In this document: positions 22,101-33,223 of the stretch, piece by piece
How the letters are laid out: every line of letters starts with the position of its first letter
How positions within the stretch are numbered: the first letter of the stretch is position 1
Assembly (NCBI GenBank): GCA_030248215.1
Contig: JASANG010000358.1
Location: forward strand, 124,001 to 188,000
Direction: 5' to 3'
Source: Enoplolaimus lenunculus
Taxonomy: Eukaryota; Nematoda; Enoplea; Enoplida; Thoracostomopsidae
DNA length: 64,000 nucleotides
Program-made: the position numbers and the translations under genes
Notes under the pieces: generated by a model
What the model was told of the DNA's origin: nothing
Databases searched by the model: none
What the model saw: the letters and a program-made list of their open reading frames with translations, nothing else

Positions 22101-22700
22101 AGCATGTAAACTTCGAAAAGCCATGTTTCAAACGGAATTTAATTTTGAGCGTTCCCGGAAAAACGAATATGGTGTGAAATTAAAAACAGTCCTGCGGAAC
22201 AAAAAATTTTCGGTTTTTCAGTTGTATCAAAAAATCACTTTACAAGCGAACATTTCAACGCATCAGCAGCCACTGGACGAAAACACTATATTATAATAAT
22301 TAATATTTTTAGCAACTTATTAAAAATCAAACTAAAAGCTTTACGTTCAAAAGAATAGTTTCACATCTGGAAATTTTGAAATTGGCAAAACGTGAAATTA
22401 TTGGATTTTGAAAAAGTTGGTCAGAATTTGTTTTTAAACGATGTTGTGACATCCTCTTTAAAGTACTATTTTTTGAATGTAAAATTTTGAGTTTAACTGA
22501 AATTCAGCCGAAAAAACTTTACCTTTAAAAACAGTTTCATGAGTGAATCCTTCGACTGTCGGCCAGTGAATGGTGCTGTCGTTAAGCGGATAACTTATGT
22601 CCAGAAGTTCGCAGTACTCTAAGTAAAACGCGTGACCGTACTTGAACAGAGCAATAAACACAAGTGACCACATCGCGCATTGAAAAACGCGCAAGTTCAT
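19160..22700 (-). CDS. Cyclase/kynurenine-formamidase-family hydrolase, secreted, likely GPI-anchored
   Basis: Minus-strand gene with four exons: 22700-22523, 21351-21236, 20325-20091 and 19554-19160. Phases join cleanly to give 307 residues. Family knowledge: metal-dependent amidohydrolases of the 'cyclase' fold, such as KynB and isatin hydrolase. Residues 1-24 form a signal peptide (MNLRVFQCAMWSLVFIALF). Next come the N-terminal strand LLDISYPLNDSTIHWP and the metal motif HTGTHIDAPIH (78-88), whose His/Asp ligands are intact. Later motifs are VIVHTGWGAYW, RFPG, IGIDTASIDHG and LPISGGSGSPARVLAYG. The C terminus ends in a ~20-residue hydrophobic stretch (WNQLNIVFLVIAVHLYWIL) after a Ser/Gly/Asn-rich spacer. 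This looks like a GPI-attachment signal or a single membrane anchor, and I infer an outer-surface enzyme. The start is the first ATG giving a signal peptide. Substrate unknown. Introns contain two mobile elements (20591-20994, 21575-22016). Confidence 0.85.
20591..20994. mobile_element. Fold-back/TIR element with CA/TG-repeat arms (intronic)
   Basis: The left arm begins CAGTAGATGTAAAATGGCGG and the right arm ends CCGCGATTTTACATCTACTG. The inverted arms run about 120 bp and include GCAATTGCGGGGCTGGACGG, GATGACTCATCGGCTGCCGT and alternating TG/CA-rich tracts with TATATA. Both ends are bordered by CGGT (20587-20590, 20995-20998), a possible short target duplication. It sits in the intron between cyclase exons 2 and 3. 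No coding capacity. Confidence 0.7.
21575..22016 (+). mobile_element. TA-target TIR element, copy 3 (intronic)
   Basis: Same family as 771-1224. Ends are CTGTAGTGACCCGAGTAAGA and CTTATTCGGGTCAATACAG, flanked by TA on each side. It lies in intron 1 of the minus-strand cyclase gene, antisense to it. Confidence 0.8.
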
Positions 22701-22764
22701 TATAGTAATTAGTAATTTGAACAATTTTAGAAATAGATTATCCAGAGGAACAGTTGACACGCTT

Positions 22765-22980
22765 CTATAAACATAGGCGTAGGCTTAGGCTACGTATGAG
22801 CATTTCAAACTCGGCACTGGTCTCTTGTACACCTTCTTCCACGTTCAAAATCAACGGTTTGGCAAATATTTTCGAAATTGAAAGGCTTAGGCTTCGGCTT
22901 AGGAACTCATTTTTCCAACGCTTAGGCTTAGGCTTAGGCTTAGGCTTAGGAATACGCTTAATCTACTGTTACGCCCTTAA
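22765..22980. repeat. TTAGGC-like element
   Basis: Starts TAGGCGTAGGCTTAGGCTAC and includes a clean array of four GCTTAG units (CTTAGGCTTAGGCTTAGGCT). It ends GGAATACGCTTAATCTACTG followed by TTACGCCC, the right-end landmark of the family. Lies immediately upstream of the cyclase start codon, so it may touch that gene's promoter. Confidence 0.6.
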
Positions 22981-23299
22981 AAGTAACCCTGACCGCTAAA
23001 ACTGTAGCAAAGTTTTATGAAAAACTTATTTTCTGCATCATTTCACGAACGGATGAACGAACACGGACAATAGTGATTAAAGTAAGCTTTATGCAAATCA
23101 GCAGTTTACGCAGAAATCCGTCTAATTGCAGACGCCGAATCGCAGTTCAACCGACTGTTCGCTTTCAGTACTCTAGATGCTGTATTATGGATATCAATTA
23201 GCTGAAGAATTGCACATTTAACCAATTTGTTCTTCACTAGTTTTTGTTTGAGTACAAAAAAGTCTGAGCCAGAACTGGATTATACTTTGTAATATTACC

Positions 23300-23443
23300 A
23301 GGGTCAGTGTATAGAAGACGTAAACCAGCGTAAGGATAAGCCAATACCTAAGCCTAAGCAAAAAATGGACTAAAGCTTGAGCTTACTTATTCTATTGCAG
23401 TCCTGTGGAAGAACTGTCCGCCCCCGTACATTTACCAGGACCA
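23300..23443. mobile_element. Short TIR element with TTAGGC-like core
   Basis: Has CCTAAGCCTAAGCAAAAAAT, then CTAAAGCTTGAGCTTACTTA, CTATTGCAGTCCTGTGGAAG and CCGCCCCCGTACATTTACCA, i.e. the family order described at 24715-24926 on the opposite strand. Confidence 0.6.
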
Positions 23444-24714
23444 GTATAGCATCGGGTGCCGTAAACAAAGTTGAAGCCGGCCCGATTTTTTAGGGCCTGG
23501 ACCGTACACTATTCAAAATATTACACCAAATATTGTTCAGTGCATCTTGTTTCAGAACCACACGAGCTCCAATGGAAGACAGATGTAAAAGGCTGCGAGT
23601 ACTGGTTACTACGTTGCCACTTTCACTGAAGTGCCGTTCAGATTCGCCCGTGCTGGCTTGTATACCAAACACGGATCCGGCGAGCTTGGTAACAATAGAA
23701 ATAGTGTTGTGTGTTCACGCCAGTAATTAACTGAATTGAAGTTAGCAGCAGAGACGTTTGTAGTTCATGTTACTAGATAACTAGCGAGTTCGCTTGCTTG
23801 CTAGTACAGTGGACTAAAAAGTTTTCACATCCGTATAGGTGCAAATGATTTCGGTTTAGGAACTCAAGAAACTCTCCATCGAAATTTTTGCAGAATGTAA
23901 CCCTACTTTTCAAAATTCTTGCTACGCCATGACCCCGCAGTATTTACGAAAATTTATAGGAATTAAAGTTCAAAAATGCGTATCTAAATCTGATTACAAT
24001 ATCAAACCAGTGGTCTATTACGTGGGCTCATGGCATAAAAACAAATCACACAGCGATCCGATTTGTTTCGGCTCACGCTCCCATAGTTTGGGTGCAAGCC
24101 CGGACTCGGCCCGCTTAGGCCCACGTGCTCAACGTTTGGGCCCGCACGTGGATCATGGTTCGAGTCGGCGTCAACTCTATTCGTAAACAATGACCCACTG
24201 GCGAAGAGCAGCTCTCCACAGTGGAAAACGTTTGCCACAGGGCAACCGGAAAGTCAGCATTTTTGTCCAAGCCTCAGGTGCTTTTTTCTGCACTTTTGCT
24301 ACGATGCAGTGTAGACAATCTGATTTTCACATACTGTACATTTAATGCACTAAAATCCTCGGTAATGACTAAATGTCAAAGCGGTTAAACCATTCATTTA
24401 TTAAACCCTGCCATGTGTCGGCCCAGGACAAAATTTGGACATTACTGTTTCAGTGTTCTCACTTATGTTAAATATCGACCTGAGTCACGTCTCCAATCAT
24501 TTAAAATAAGCAAAAAATAAAAATACTAAACTCAAAAATAAAAAAATTGTTAAAAATATAAAAAAATAAATTTTTAGTGTTGCCAAAAATACAACGGAGC
24601 TTGACTTGGGTTTAAGCAGCGGGCCTAAGGATAAGTTTAGATTTTGTGCCTAAGCCAAAGTCTATGACTAAACCTTTAGGTTAAACTGTGTCACGATAAG
24701 TCTAGTGCAAAAGT

Positions 24715-24926
24715 GGACCCGTGTAAAGATTAGAGGGAGAATGTTTGTCTGTGGGACTGCACTAGAGTAAGCTAACGCTTTAGACTAATGTTTTTGTTTG
24801 GCTTAGGCTTAGGCTTAATAGGCTTAGGAATATGCTCATTCTTATGCTTAGGTTTAGGCTTAGAATTTGGCTTAGGCTTAGGGATATGCTTATTATACTG
24901 TTCCGGCCCTGTTCTTTACATTGGCC
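24715..24926. mobile_element. Short TIR element with TTAGGC-like core, longest clear copy
   Basis: Left end GGACCCGTGTAAAGATTAGA, landmarks TGTCTGTGGGACTGCACTAG and AGACTAATG, then about 110 bp of GGCTTA-type hexamers. Right end is ATACTGTTCCGGCCCTGTTC, then TTTACATTGGCCC. The ends are imperfect inverted repeats with the consensus GGCCCATGTAAAGATC versus GGCCAATGTAWAGAACAGGG. Copy-to-copy variation is mainly in the number of hexamers. Confidence 0.7.
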
Positions 24927-25367
24927 CAAATGTGTAAGCGAAAATCTTTCCATGTATATATTAGGCCTGAAATTTTAAAAATAACCGGAGAAATATAAAT
25001 CCAGCAAATTTGAATTCTATAAAAACACACAAAACATAAAAAGCTCAAAAATAAATAAACGAAATGTATTAACAAAATGCAAAATTGAGATGCAGATGGC
25101 TACCACACTGCACATTCGCGTGCATAACAAACGCAAAAAATGCAAAAAAATTACACATTAACAACTGTATACAACAGCGATTTTGTACATATATAGGCAT
25201 GTGCAAATCTATAATATACGCAAGACAAATGCACGCCAAATTGTACAGTTGTGGCACAATGGATAACAAAAAATTTCAAGGTTAGCCTTTTAAAAATTAT
25301 GATTTTTCTAAATTAAAAAACCATTTTTAATCATTTCAAACACAAGCATCAGATGAAAACAGGTTGA

Positions 25368-25440
25368 CAAGAGGTATGAAACCCACAACCTTATGCTTAT
25401 GAGTTTGGCGCGTATTGCCACTGAGCTACGCTGTCCACGA
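25368..25440 (-). pseudogene. tRNA-like sequence, elongator-Met (CAT) type, degenerate
   Basis: On the minus strand an A-box TAGCTCAGTGG is followed by a CTCATAA loop (anticodon CAT), and the T arm reads GTGGGTTTCATACC. The anticodon stem (CCAAA versus GCATA) does not pair, and the B box deviates from GGTTCGANTCC. So this is a pseudogene or a tRNA-derived SINE head, not a working tRNA. Confidence 0.5.
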
Positions 25441-25569
25441 AACTAGCTTCATGTTAATGTGAACAATGTAAATGTTTATACGTATGCCTGCGACACTCAC
25501 GATCACATAATGCACAAGGTCGAATATTTATATTCAAAGGACACATCTTATACCACATATATGCAAATA

Positions 25570-25906
25570 CAAGAATACAACCGGGGGTCTGCCTCTGGCT
25601 CTAGTAGAATTTGTGCCTGAGATTCCGGCAGTTTCGGTAATGAAATTTTGCATAGTTTAACAAAATTTATTTGTTTGGTTCATTTTGTTTTAACTTTCAG
25701 TGCAATTTTGTGAAAAAATTGGCAAGCTTTCGTAAAAAATAAACGTAAAACCACAAAATTTCACAAAATCTTGCAGATACTCGACAAAATTAGCAAATTA
25801 AACATCATAAACCCACATGATTTCCTCTTACATGCGGTTTCACCTCCGGTTCCGGCAAATTTTGTTGCCTCCGGCTTCAATAGTTTTCACCTCTGGATGT
25901 ACCGTA
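25570..25906. mobile_element. hAT-like MITE, diverged copy
   Basis: Left end CAAGAATACAACCGGGGGTC, right end CACCTCTGGATGTACCGTAG. The interior shares GGTAATGAAATTTTGCATAG (compare GCAAAATTTCACTACCGAAA at 50391-50771, reverse complement) and TTTCACCTCCGGTTCCGGCA. Inverted relative to that copy. No clear target duplication is seen. Confidence 0.6.
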
Positions 25907-26409
25907 GAAAATAGCATCTACGCTAAAGACAGTAACTAAAAATCTTGTTATGTAAATGAAATACAAAAAACGTGCTGATTTTTCAACATCAGCATTCAGT
26001 GATCTGACAGTTATAAAATCTATCATCAACTGGTCATAGGTACACACACATTTTGCGAATACGGGCCTAGATATGATTAGTAACTTGTTGTCAAGATTAG
26101 AAATACAGCTGTAGGCTTTTTGTCCTCTGCTTGGAAAAAATTTAGGCTTATATTCAAAATTCGTTTAATCTTGAACTAAAACTCTGCCTTTCGTTAGATT
26201 TAGACCTAAGTTAAGTTAGTTTCAATTAAGCTCAGGGTTATAATTAATAGGTTTCGGCTTAGAAATATGCTTAGACGCAGGCTTAAAGCTCGAGTCAGTA
26301 TGATTGAAAATAAGTTCACTCATAAACCCGACCGGTTCAACAAAACCTAGCATCCGTTTACCTTATTTCCTGAAACTTTCTCAATATGTTGTTTGTCCCG
26401 TTTGTAAAT

Positions 26410-26647
<238 letters not shown>

Positions 26648-27859
26648 TTACTTTGTTGTTGTTAAAACGTTTTTGGGTGTCAAATCGGTATTTTCAAGCA
26701 TATCACATATCTTTATACGAACCGGAGCAACAACTCAAAGCATTAATATATTTGCCAGACGGTTTATTTGTGTACAGAACGAGCGTAAAAGCTGAGTTGT
26801 TCGTTTTTATTGATCATATCCGACTCACACAGTTTGTCTTTTCAATTTGCACTCCCATATTTGTTGTATATTCACAAAACAAAATTTTTTGACTCGAGTT
26901 GACACTAAATTAAACCCACGTTTGCGGCTTTTTTATATATTCATCGTTCAACTTGAGAAGTAACATTAATATAACGTAAAACAGTCCCTAATCTAAGGGC
27001 AGTTCCAATGCTGCTCATAAGCCAAACCTAACAGCCGTCTTAAATCATCTGAGCCTAACTCTGAGTATAAATATAAATAAGACTAAGCCTACTTTTTAAG
27101 TGTAACTTAATTTATTTAAACATTAAGGACATTCTTATTTTTAGGATTCGACCAGCTTAATGTCAGGCTTTTAGACTTATGATTAGATTTAAGATTATTA
27201 ATATGTTAACATATCTGAATACATCTTATACAAACGCATTTGTATAGGGGCTTTGATGAATAATAAGTGGTGAGCCTACTATGGTTTTAGCTGCGGGAGA
27301 ACGCCATTTTAGAGGCTGTTCCAGTGTAATTGTTTCAGGAAAGTTCCTTGTTGTTTGTATCCGGCATTCTTCAGACCGACCGACTTCTATTTTAAAGATT
27401 AGCTCAATTTGAGGATAAATAGCAATTTATTAGCTAATTTCAAAAAACAAAGCACCATTTACAAGCTTTGAGTTCCCGATGTCTGCAATTTTATTATTCT
27501 AATTGACCTTTCGAACTTTTAAGAAAGTTGCCGTCGAAGCCATTAATTGTTTTTCTGATTATTTACTCGAATTGTGAAATTAAACGATTTTCGCTAATGT
27601 GTCTTAAATTTGCGTAGACAGCTAACTTTTTCAGTGGCTGCACGCTGCACTATAGCGATCGTGTACAAGTCAGTGGCACAAAAAGCGCGAGAGATTTACA
27701 CCCCTTGAAAACTGTTGGCCCACGTAGAATAGTTTTAAACCCATTTGTCAGTCTGGTGAATTCTTGCCAGTCCCCTACTAACATTGTTTTGCTTCATTAG
27801 AATGTAGAGTTGGATACGGACCTGATCGTTAATACCAAAACAAACGTAAAAGTTAATTT

Positions 27860-28128
27860 TAACCCTTTCTCACATGAATATTTTCTATTTCCCCTGAGAC
27901 CTACTTTTATGCTTGGATTCGAACTCCGGTGACTGGAGTGGGAGGCGTATACCATCACCACTCAGCTAAGGAGCTTGACGCTCAAGCCCGAGGGGGCTCT
28001 CACGTCTTGTGGTGATTTAGTACTATGTATACTTGTTGCAATTGTTAAACACGGTGCGATATACATTATTTAACGTATATACATTGCGCTTAGTTGCCTA
28101 TAGGCAACTCAATGTGAGAAGGGGTTAT
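27860..28128. mobile_element. TIR element with internal tRNA-Gly-like sequence, copy 1
   Basis: Left end TTAACCCTTTCTCACATGAA, right end CAACTCAATGTGAGAAGGGG then TTA: inverted ends of about 18 bp. The minus strand carries an A-box-like TTAGCTGAGTGGTGATGG, the anticodon-arm piece CGCCTCCCAC (as in tRNA-Gly CCC) and the B-box GGAGTTCGAATCC. tRNA-derived promoter boxes inside a TIR unit are unusual. It may be a SINE whose ends became inverted, or a MITE that captured one. Confidence 0.6.
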
Positions 28129-28152
28129 AGATAGTAAACTGAAAATTTTTCG

Positions 28153-28310
28153 CTTAACCCTTTCTCACATGAATATTTTCTATTTCCCCTGAGACCTACT
28201 TTTATGCTAGGATTCGAACTCCTGTGATTGGAGTGGGAGGCGTATACCATCACCACTCAGCTATAGGAGCTTGACGCTCGAGCCCTAGGAGGCTCTCACG
28301 TTCTGTGGTG
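28153..28310. mobile_element. tRNA-Gly-like element, copy 2
   Basis: Close match to 27860-28010: CTTAACCCTTTCTCACATGA through GGATTCGAACTCCTGTGATT, GGAGTGGGAGGCGTATACCA and GGCTCTCACGTTCTGTGGTG. It lacks the right terminal part of copy 1. Confidence 0.65.
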
Positions 28311-28327
28311 AAAGCCTGACATTAAGC

Positions 28328-28413
28328 TGGTCGAATCCTAGATTGGAGTGGGAGGCGATACCAACCCCACTCACCAAGGAGCTTTACCCTCTAGCCCGAG
28401 GGGGCTCTCACGC
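28328..28413. mobile_element. tRNA-Gly-like element, copy 3 (fragment)
   Basis: Core only: GGTCGAATCCTAGATTGGAG, GTGGGAGGCGATACCAACCC and GAGGGGGCTCTCACG. The third tandem-like copy within 600 bp. Confidence 0.55.
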
Positions 28414-28540
28414 TTATATGAATAAAATATATCCAAAAAACTAAACACGGAGAAATCATTTTCAATTTAATACTTACCCAAACAACACAAAAAAAAAAAA
28501 ACACAAAAAAAACAACTACAATGTATTGAACAGAGCTTCA

Positions 28541-28664
28541 ACAGTAGTATCAGCCTAAGCCCAAGCATAAGCATAACCTAAACAAAAAATTAGTCTAAAG
28601 CTTAAGCTTACTCTATTGCAGTCCCACAGAAAAACATTCCGCCCCTGATTTTAAAACATCAGCC
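28541..28664. mobile_element. Short TIR element with TTAGGC-like core
   Basis: CAGCCTAAGCCCAAGCATAA, AGTCTAAAGCTTAAGCTTAC, CTATTGCAGTCCCACAGAAA and CATTCCGCCCCTGAT in family order. Confidence 0.6.
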
Positions 28665-30297
28665 AAATTGCCTGCAATGGTGCGGTTCCGGGTTGACATA
28701 TACATATGAAATTGAAACTTAAAAATCAAAAATGAACAAAAAAATAAACCAAGTAGGCTTAGTCTTATCTCTGTTTCAACTGTATTCGCTTTCAAATCAT
28801 AGCTATCCGATCTGTTTCATCCAATGTGATAGGTTGGATTTTATTCAAAGAAGGAAGTCATTTTAAAAAAGTTGTTGTCGAGAGCTTACATAGCTAGCGA
28901 GATTATTTTGCAACCATCAAGAAGATGCATAGGGTAGCACAGAGTTCTTGTATATCTCTCTATGTGTATAGGTATCTTAGCTAAAATACATGCATATGCC
29001 TACATTCTTAGCATATATTTATTATTTAAAAAATATGCATATATACCGATCTAAGTCACTCGATACGCGGTCTGTCCCAAGAGACCAACTTTAATGAAAT
29101 TAATTTAGCCGCGAGCTTTTCTTTCAGTTTCGGTGTCTTGCGTATTGTCCCTACTTTACATTTCTTTGTTAAATCCAGGTTTTAAGTATAGCACAAAGCA
29201 ACGATTATTTTTAACCTATTTGTGGTTAGAAAACTAAATTTTTTGCACTTTTACACTTTTAATGTTTATATATAGCTGAACATTACAGATGGGTACCAGA
29301 TATTCTAACGGCGAGAAAAAAAGAAATATATTCTTTGAAGTTTAAGGAGGTTAATTACTTAAGATACCTTTTCATGCTTTAAAATAACCTGTTGATAGCC
29401 TGATTCAATAAAGCAGTGTTTCACTCTGAAACTTTCAATTAGAATTTAACAGTGGGAAGTACGGTTCTCCTGCGACCCATACCAAAAACCCTTTCAAACA
29501 GGGACGAAATTAATTTTGAATTTTAAAATTTAAAACTGTGTCAAGTGTTCGTAATAGCAGGTTCAGAAATTTCTGATTATGAGGTCGCGTCGTGTATTTT
29601 AGTGAAAAATGTACATAGGCGAAGCGAGCTACAGTAGCCAAACACAATTTTAGTACAAAATCTTAGCACGGAATTTTGGCTCTGATCTATGCCTTGCGGG
29701 ACCTGGGCTTAGTTGGCCATTGTCGCATCCGCCAGTGATCTGTCGTCTGTAAGCTTAAAATATACTCCAAATAAAGGATCAAACTTGTGTAATTTCAACG
29801 CGTATTAAGACTAGCATCATTCGGTATTAAATTTTCGAATCGCGCTGTATACTCAGGCGCATCGACCTACAGTTATATTTTGAGTTGTATGTCAACGTCA
29901 AGTTAACATTATCGTGACTTAACTATGTCTGGTTTTTATTACAGATACTGTTAATATACTTTTAAGACGGGATTTGCCTTACACTGTAAATTACAGTGAG
30001 TTGAATTTAATTCATAATGAGTTCAATCACTGAGTCTTAATTAGGACTTTCTGAACTCAGAATTTCGCCAAGTTTCAATTCATTTTGACATAATTAATTA
30101 GTTCACATGGAATTACCTCAGTTTGCGAAATAAATTGTCTTAAATTGAAGAAATATTGCTGAAATTTATAACAATTATGTTTTAATACAGACTCTAGGGT
30201 TATATGTCATAAATTGTAGACTTTTATTTCTTAACTTTTTCAGAAATTTGGGTATGAGATATTTTAAAGTTTCATGAACGATTAAGACAATATTCTA

Positions 30298-31229
30298 AAA
30301 CTAGGTAAAAGTGCCCCTAGAAGGGACAGATTGTGATATGTTTCGCCTTAAGCATGTAAAAGAGTTTAAACAAGGGTTAGTAAGACCGTAGATGAGTAGG
30401 TAGTGCTTATAAAATTAGCTCCATAACTTCTATAAAATTAGTTGTCATGTATATCTTTGACGGCTGTCTTTCAGTGTTAACACGCTTGCGGTCAGTGGAA
30501 CAAGAAACATATAGGCCCAGCGGACATCACCTATCAGCTTAATTCTAGCGTTTGTTGGGTTTTACAATGTTCAGTTTATAAGTGATCTAATCTGCATTCT
30601 TCATTGGAAGAGGATATTTTTTGAGTTTTAAAATATTTATGTTTCTAAAACTTGATTAGTAAATATTTCAATATTGCAAGATTACAAATTGTGTCTATTG
30701 ATTATCGAATAAAAAATGTCACGCATACTTGCGCGACTATTTTACCTATGTTTACCAGGACAATTTGATGATGTGAAGCTGAGAAACTTTTCCAAATTGT
30801 GTTCCGTGCCGTGACATATTTAAGCTATTCATCTAGAAAATACCATTCAAACGTTGCTAAATATTTCAAAGAACATGTTCTGCTGGCGCTCAATTGAGAT
30901 AACTTTAAAAAGCAACTGACTGTTATACGAAAGGCATGTAGAGAGTTGTACTTTAGAACGCCTTGAAAACCCAGTGTCGATTTATAGCTTAACAGATGAA
31001 AGTTTGTTGGGCCGATATGTTTCTTGTTTCACTGACCGCAAGCGTGTTAACACTGAAAGAGAGCCGTCAAAGATATAGATGACAACTAATTTTATAGAAG
31101 TTATGGTGCTAATATTATAAGCACTACGTACTGATCTATGGTCTAACTAACCCTTGTTTAAACTCTTTTACATGCTTCAAGCGAAACATATCACAATCTG
31201 TCCCTTCTAGGGGCACTTTTACCTAGTTT
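30298..31229. mobile_element. Fold-back element with ~225 bp terminal inverted repeats
   Basis: Left arm (30298 to ~30522) starts AAACTAGGTAAAAGTGCCCC. Right arm (~31005-31229) ends GGGGCACTTTTACCTAGTTT. The arms stay alignable by eye over about 225 bp with roughly one difference per 15 bases, including GTTAACACGCTTGCGGTCAG and its partner CTGACCGCAAGCGTGTTAAC. The ~480 bp interior has no ORF of note. Long TIRs suggest a Mutator-like or fold-back type. I could not find a convincing target duplication. Confidence 0.8.
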
Positions 31230-32499
31230 CTTTCTTTTACATGGGATACGGTGAGGTTTTATTCTAAGACTACTCCTAAGCGTACGCCTAAGCCTAAACA
31301 AAATATAAGTCTAAAGCGTTCACTTGCTCCATTGCAATCAACCAAAAAGCAGCCTGTTCTATGCGATAATGCATGGGACGTTATTACAAAATATTACTGT
31401 CTTAGTTAGAAATTTCAGTGGAACAAAACATCGCAGGGACACGTAATCTATTGTACGGTGTCATTAGCATCACACAATAATATCTACTAGCTATGGTAAT
31501 TACATATATTGTAATACAATTTTTTCGAAAAATTACAAAAATCAAACTTTTAATAACAACTTAAATGAGACGTTTAGCTGTCCAATTTGTGCATGGTGTC
31601 AAAGCGGCTAATTAGGATATTCTATAAGTAAGTTACCTCATTCCAGCTCTGCTTTCCTGCAGAGAACATTCTGCAAAACTTTCAAAAAGCGTGCATTCTC
31701 GATGCTTGAAACATATATTGAAAACACTACTGTGTTTCAATGATATAAGACAAATTTGTCACAAATACAAGACACAGATTTTCCAGGAAAACAAATCCAA
31801 AATTCGGACTAAGGCTCAATGAAACATATTACCCTAATTTCTAACCTAAGATACGTCCAAGGCGCAAATTTAGGTTGTCGGGAGCCTGAGCTCAACCCGA
31901 AATATTGATGAAATTTGACTATTATATACACTTTTAAGAATATAAGGGGAAAAACTTTTTTACATATATAAAAATCAGAAAATTAGCCTTGAAAATAAAA
32001 CAGCTATTTCTTGAAGGAAAAATATATCTTATAAATTGGTAACAGTAAGTTCTTAACTATAAGACATTGTTTTAACCATTTTAGACCTGAATTTCTGAGC
32101 TGTCTGAGGCTATTAATGTCTGAAATACAAGACATTTATGCCTTGAACATTTAAGAAAGTGTGAGTCGTGAAATTTCAAGGCATTTTATTTTGTGTGTAC
32201 ACGCAAAACAAATCGTCTTCAAATTTTACGTCTCCTACTTTCTTAAAATTGCAAGACATAATAGCCTTATATTCAAGAATTAATTTATGATTTTAATGCA
32301 TGTAAAAAACTTGCATCACTATATTCTTAAAACTGTATATAAAAAATTGAATTTCAATGAATGCAAAACAATTTATTTTGTGTGTGAAGCTGATTAATCA
32401 ACTCATTGGAGTTTACCTATAGCAACGTTTAGTTTTAAAATACTGACAGTTAGCGCTAAAACGTTGACTCTTGTACACGTTCCAATATATCAGTCCGGA
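31230..32499. other. Intergenic AT-rich DNA with one TTAGGC-like element
   Basis: 31275-31379 has CCTAAGCGTACGCCTAAGCC, then AAGTCTAAAGCG and CTCCATTGCAATC, a diverged TTAGGC-type element. From 32150 to 32400 there are repeated motifs (TTTTATTTTGTGTGT, GCAAGACATAATAGCC) that look like an old dispersed repeat. No gene seen. Confidence 0.4.
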
Positions 32500-32690
32500 G
32501 CGGGGTGTGGTCTTTTCCCAAACTTTAGCAGGAGGACCCCAAACATGCGAGCGGAGCGAGTGAAAAGCCAGACACATTTGAAATCTTCGGCGGTTTTGGT
32601 TTCCACCGGTTAGAGGGGCCTTTAGAAGTGGGGCCCCCCAAATGGAAGGTATGGGGGATGCCTGCTCGGGCCATGCACATATCTACGCTT
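32500..32690 (-). repeat. GC-rich interspersed repeat, second copy
   Basis: Reverse-complement relative of 1640-1850. A short TTAGGC stretch (CGCTTAGGCTTAGGGTTA) follows at 32688-32705. Confidence 0.5.
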
Positions 32691-32770
32691 AGGCTTAGGG
32701 TTACCCAAAGGTAAACGCGGCTCTTGTAAAGAATTTCAACCGCGGCTATACCCGTGGGTAAAGAATTGTA

Positions 32771-33223
32771 CTGTATTGAACCGAATAATAGGGGAAGGGG
32801 AAATAAGAGGGGGTCTCCATTATGAGTCCCGATCAATAGGAGTCCGTATCCCTAATAAGAGTCCGTAAGCGGATAGAGTCCTTAAACCTTACTTAGAGTC
32901 CATAAATGTCAATTATCCCTCTTTCCTGCGCATAAATGACTCCGGGTCCAAATAATTTGCTTCTAAACTTTAAAGCGTACTTAAGTTTTGAAAGTACATT
33001 CCAACGTATAACCTTGCATTATCGCTCAAGCTATTAATTGACACAACACAAACAAACATTTAATTCAAGGGATAGTTGCAGTACCGGATATATATCAGTA
33101 ACGAAGGGCGGCGGAGCGCGGGTTAAAAATAAATAACAGTCCGTAACCGAATAACAAGGAGGGGGGTACCCTCCGGAGAGGCCAAATAAATATCAGTCCC
33201 CCGTCTTATTCGGGTCACTACAG
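32771..33223 (-). mobile_element. TA-target TIR element, copy 4 (inverted)
   Basis: Reverse orientation of 771-1224. Starts CTGTATTGAACCGAATAATA and ends TCTTATTCGGGTCACTACAG, with TA at 32769-32770 and 33224-33225. Confidence 0.8.

Noticed and set aside
25368-25440. Functional tRNA-Met gene
   Set aside because: The anticodon stem cannot pair and the B box is degenerate; called a pseudogene or SINE head.
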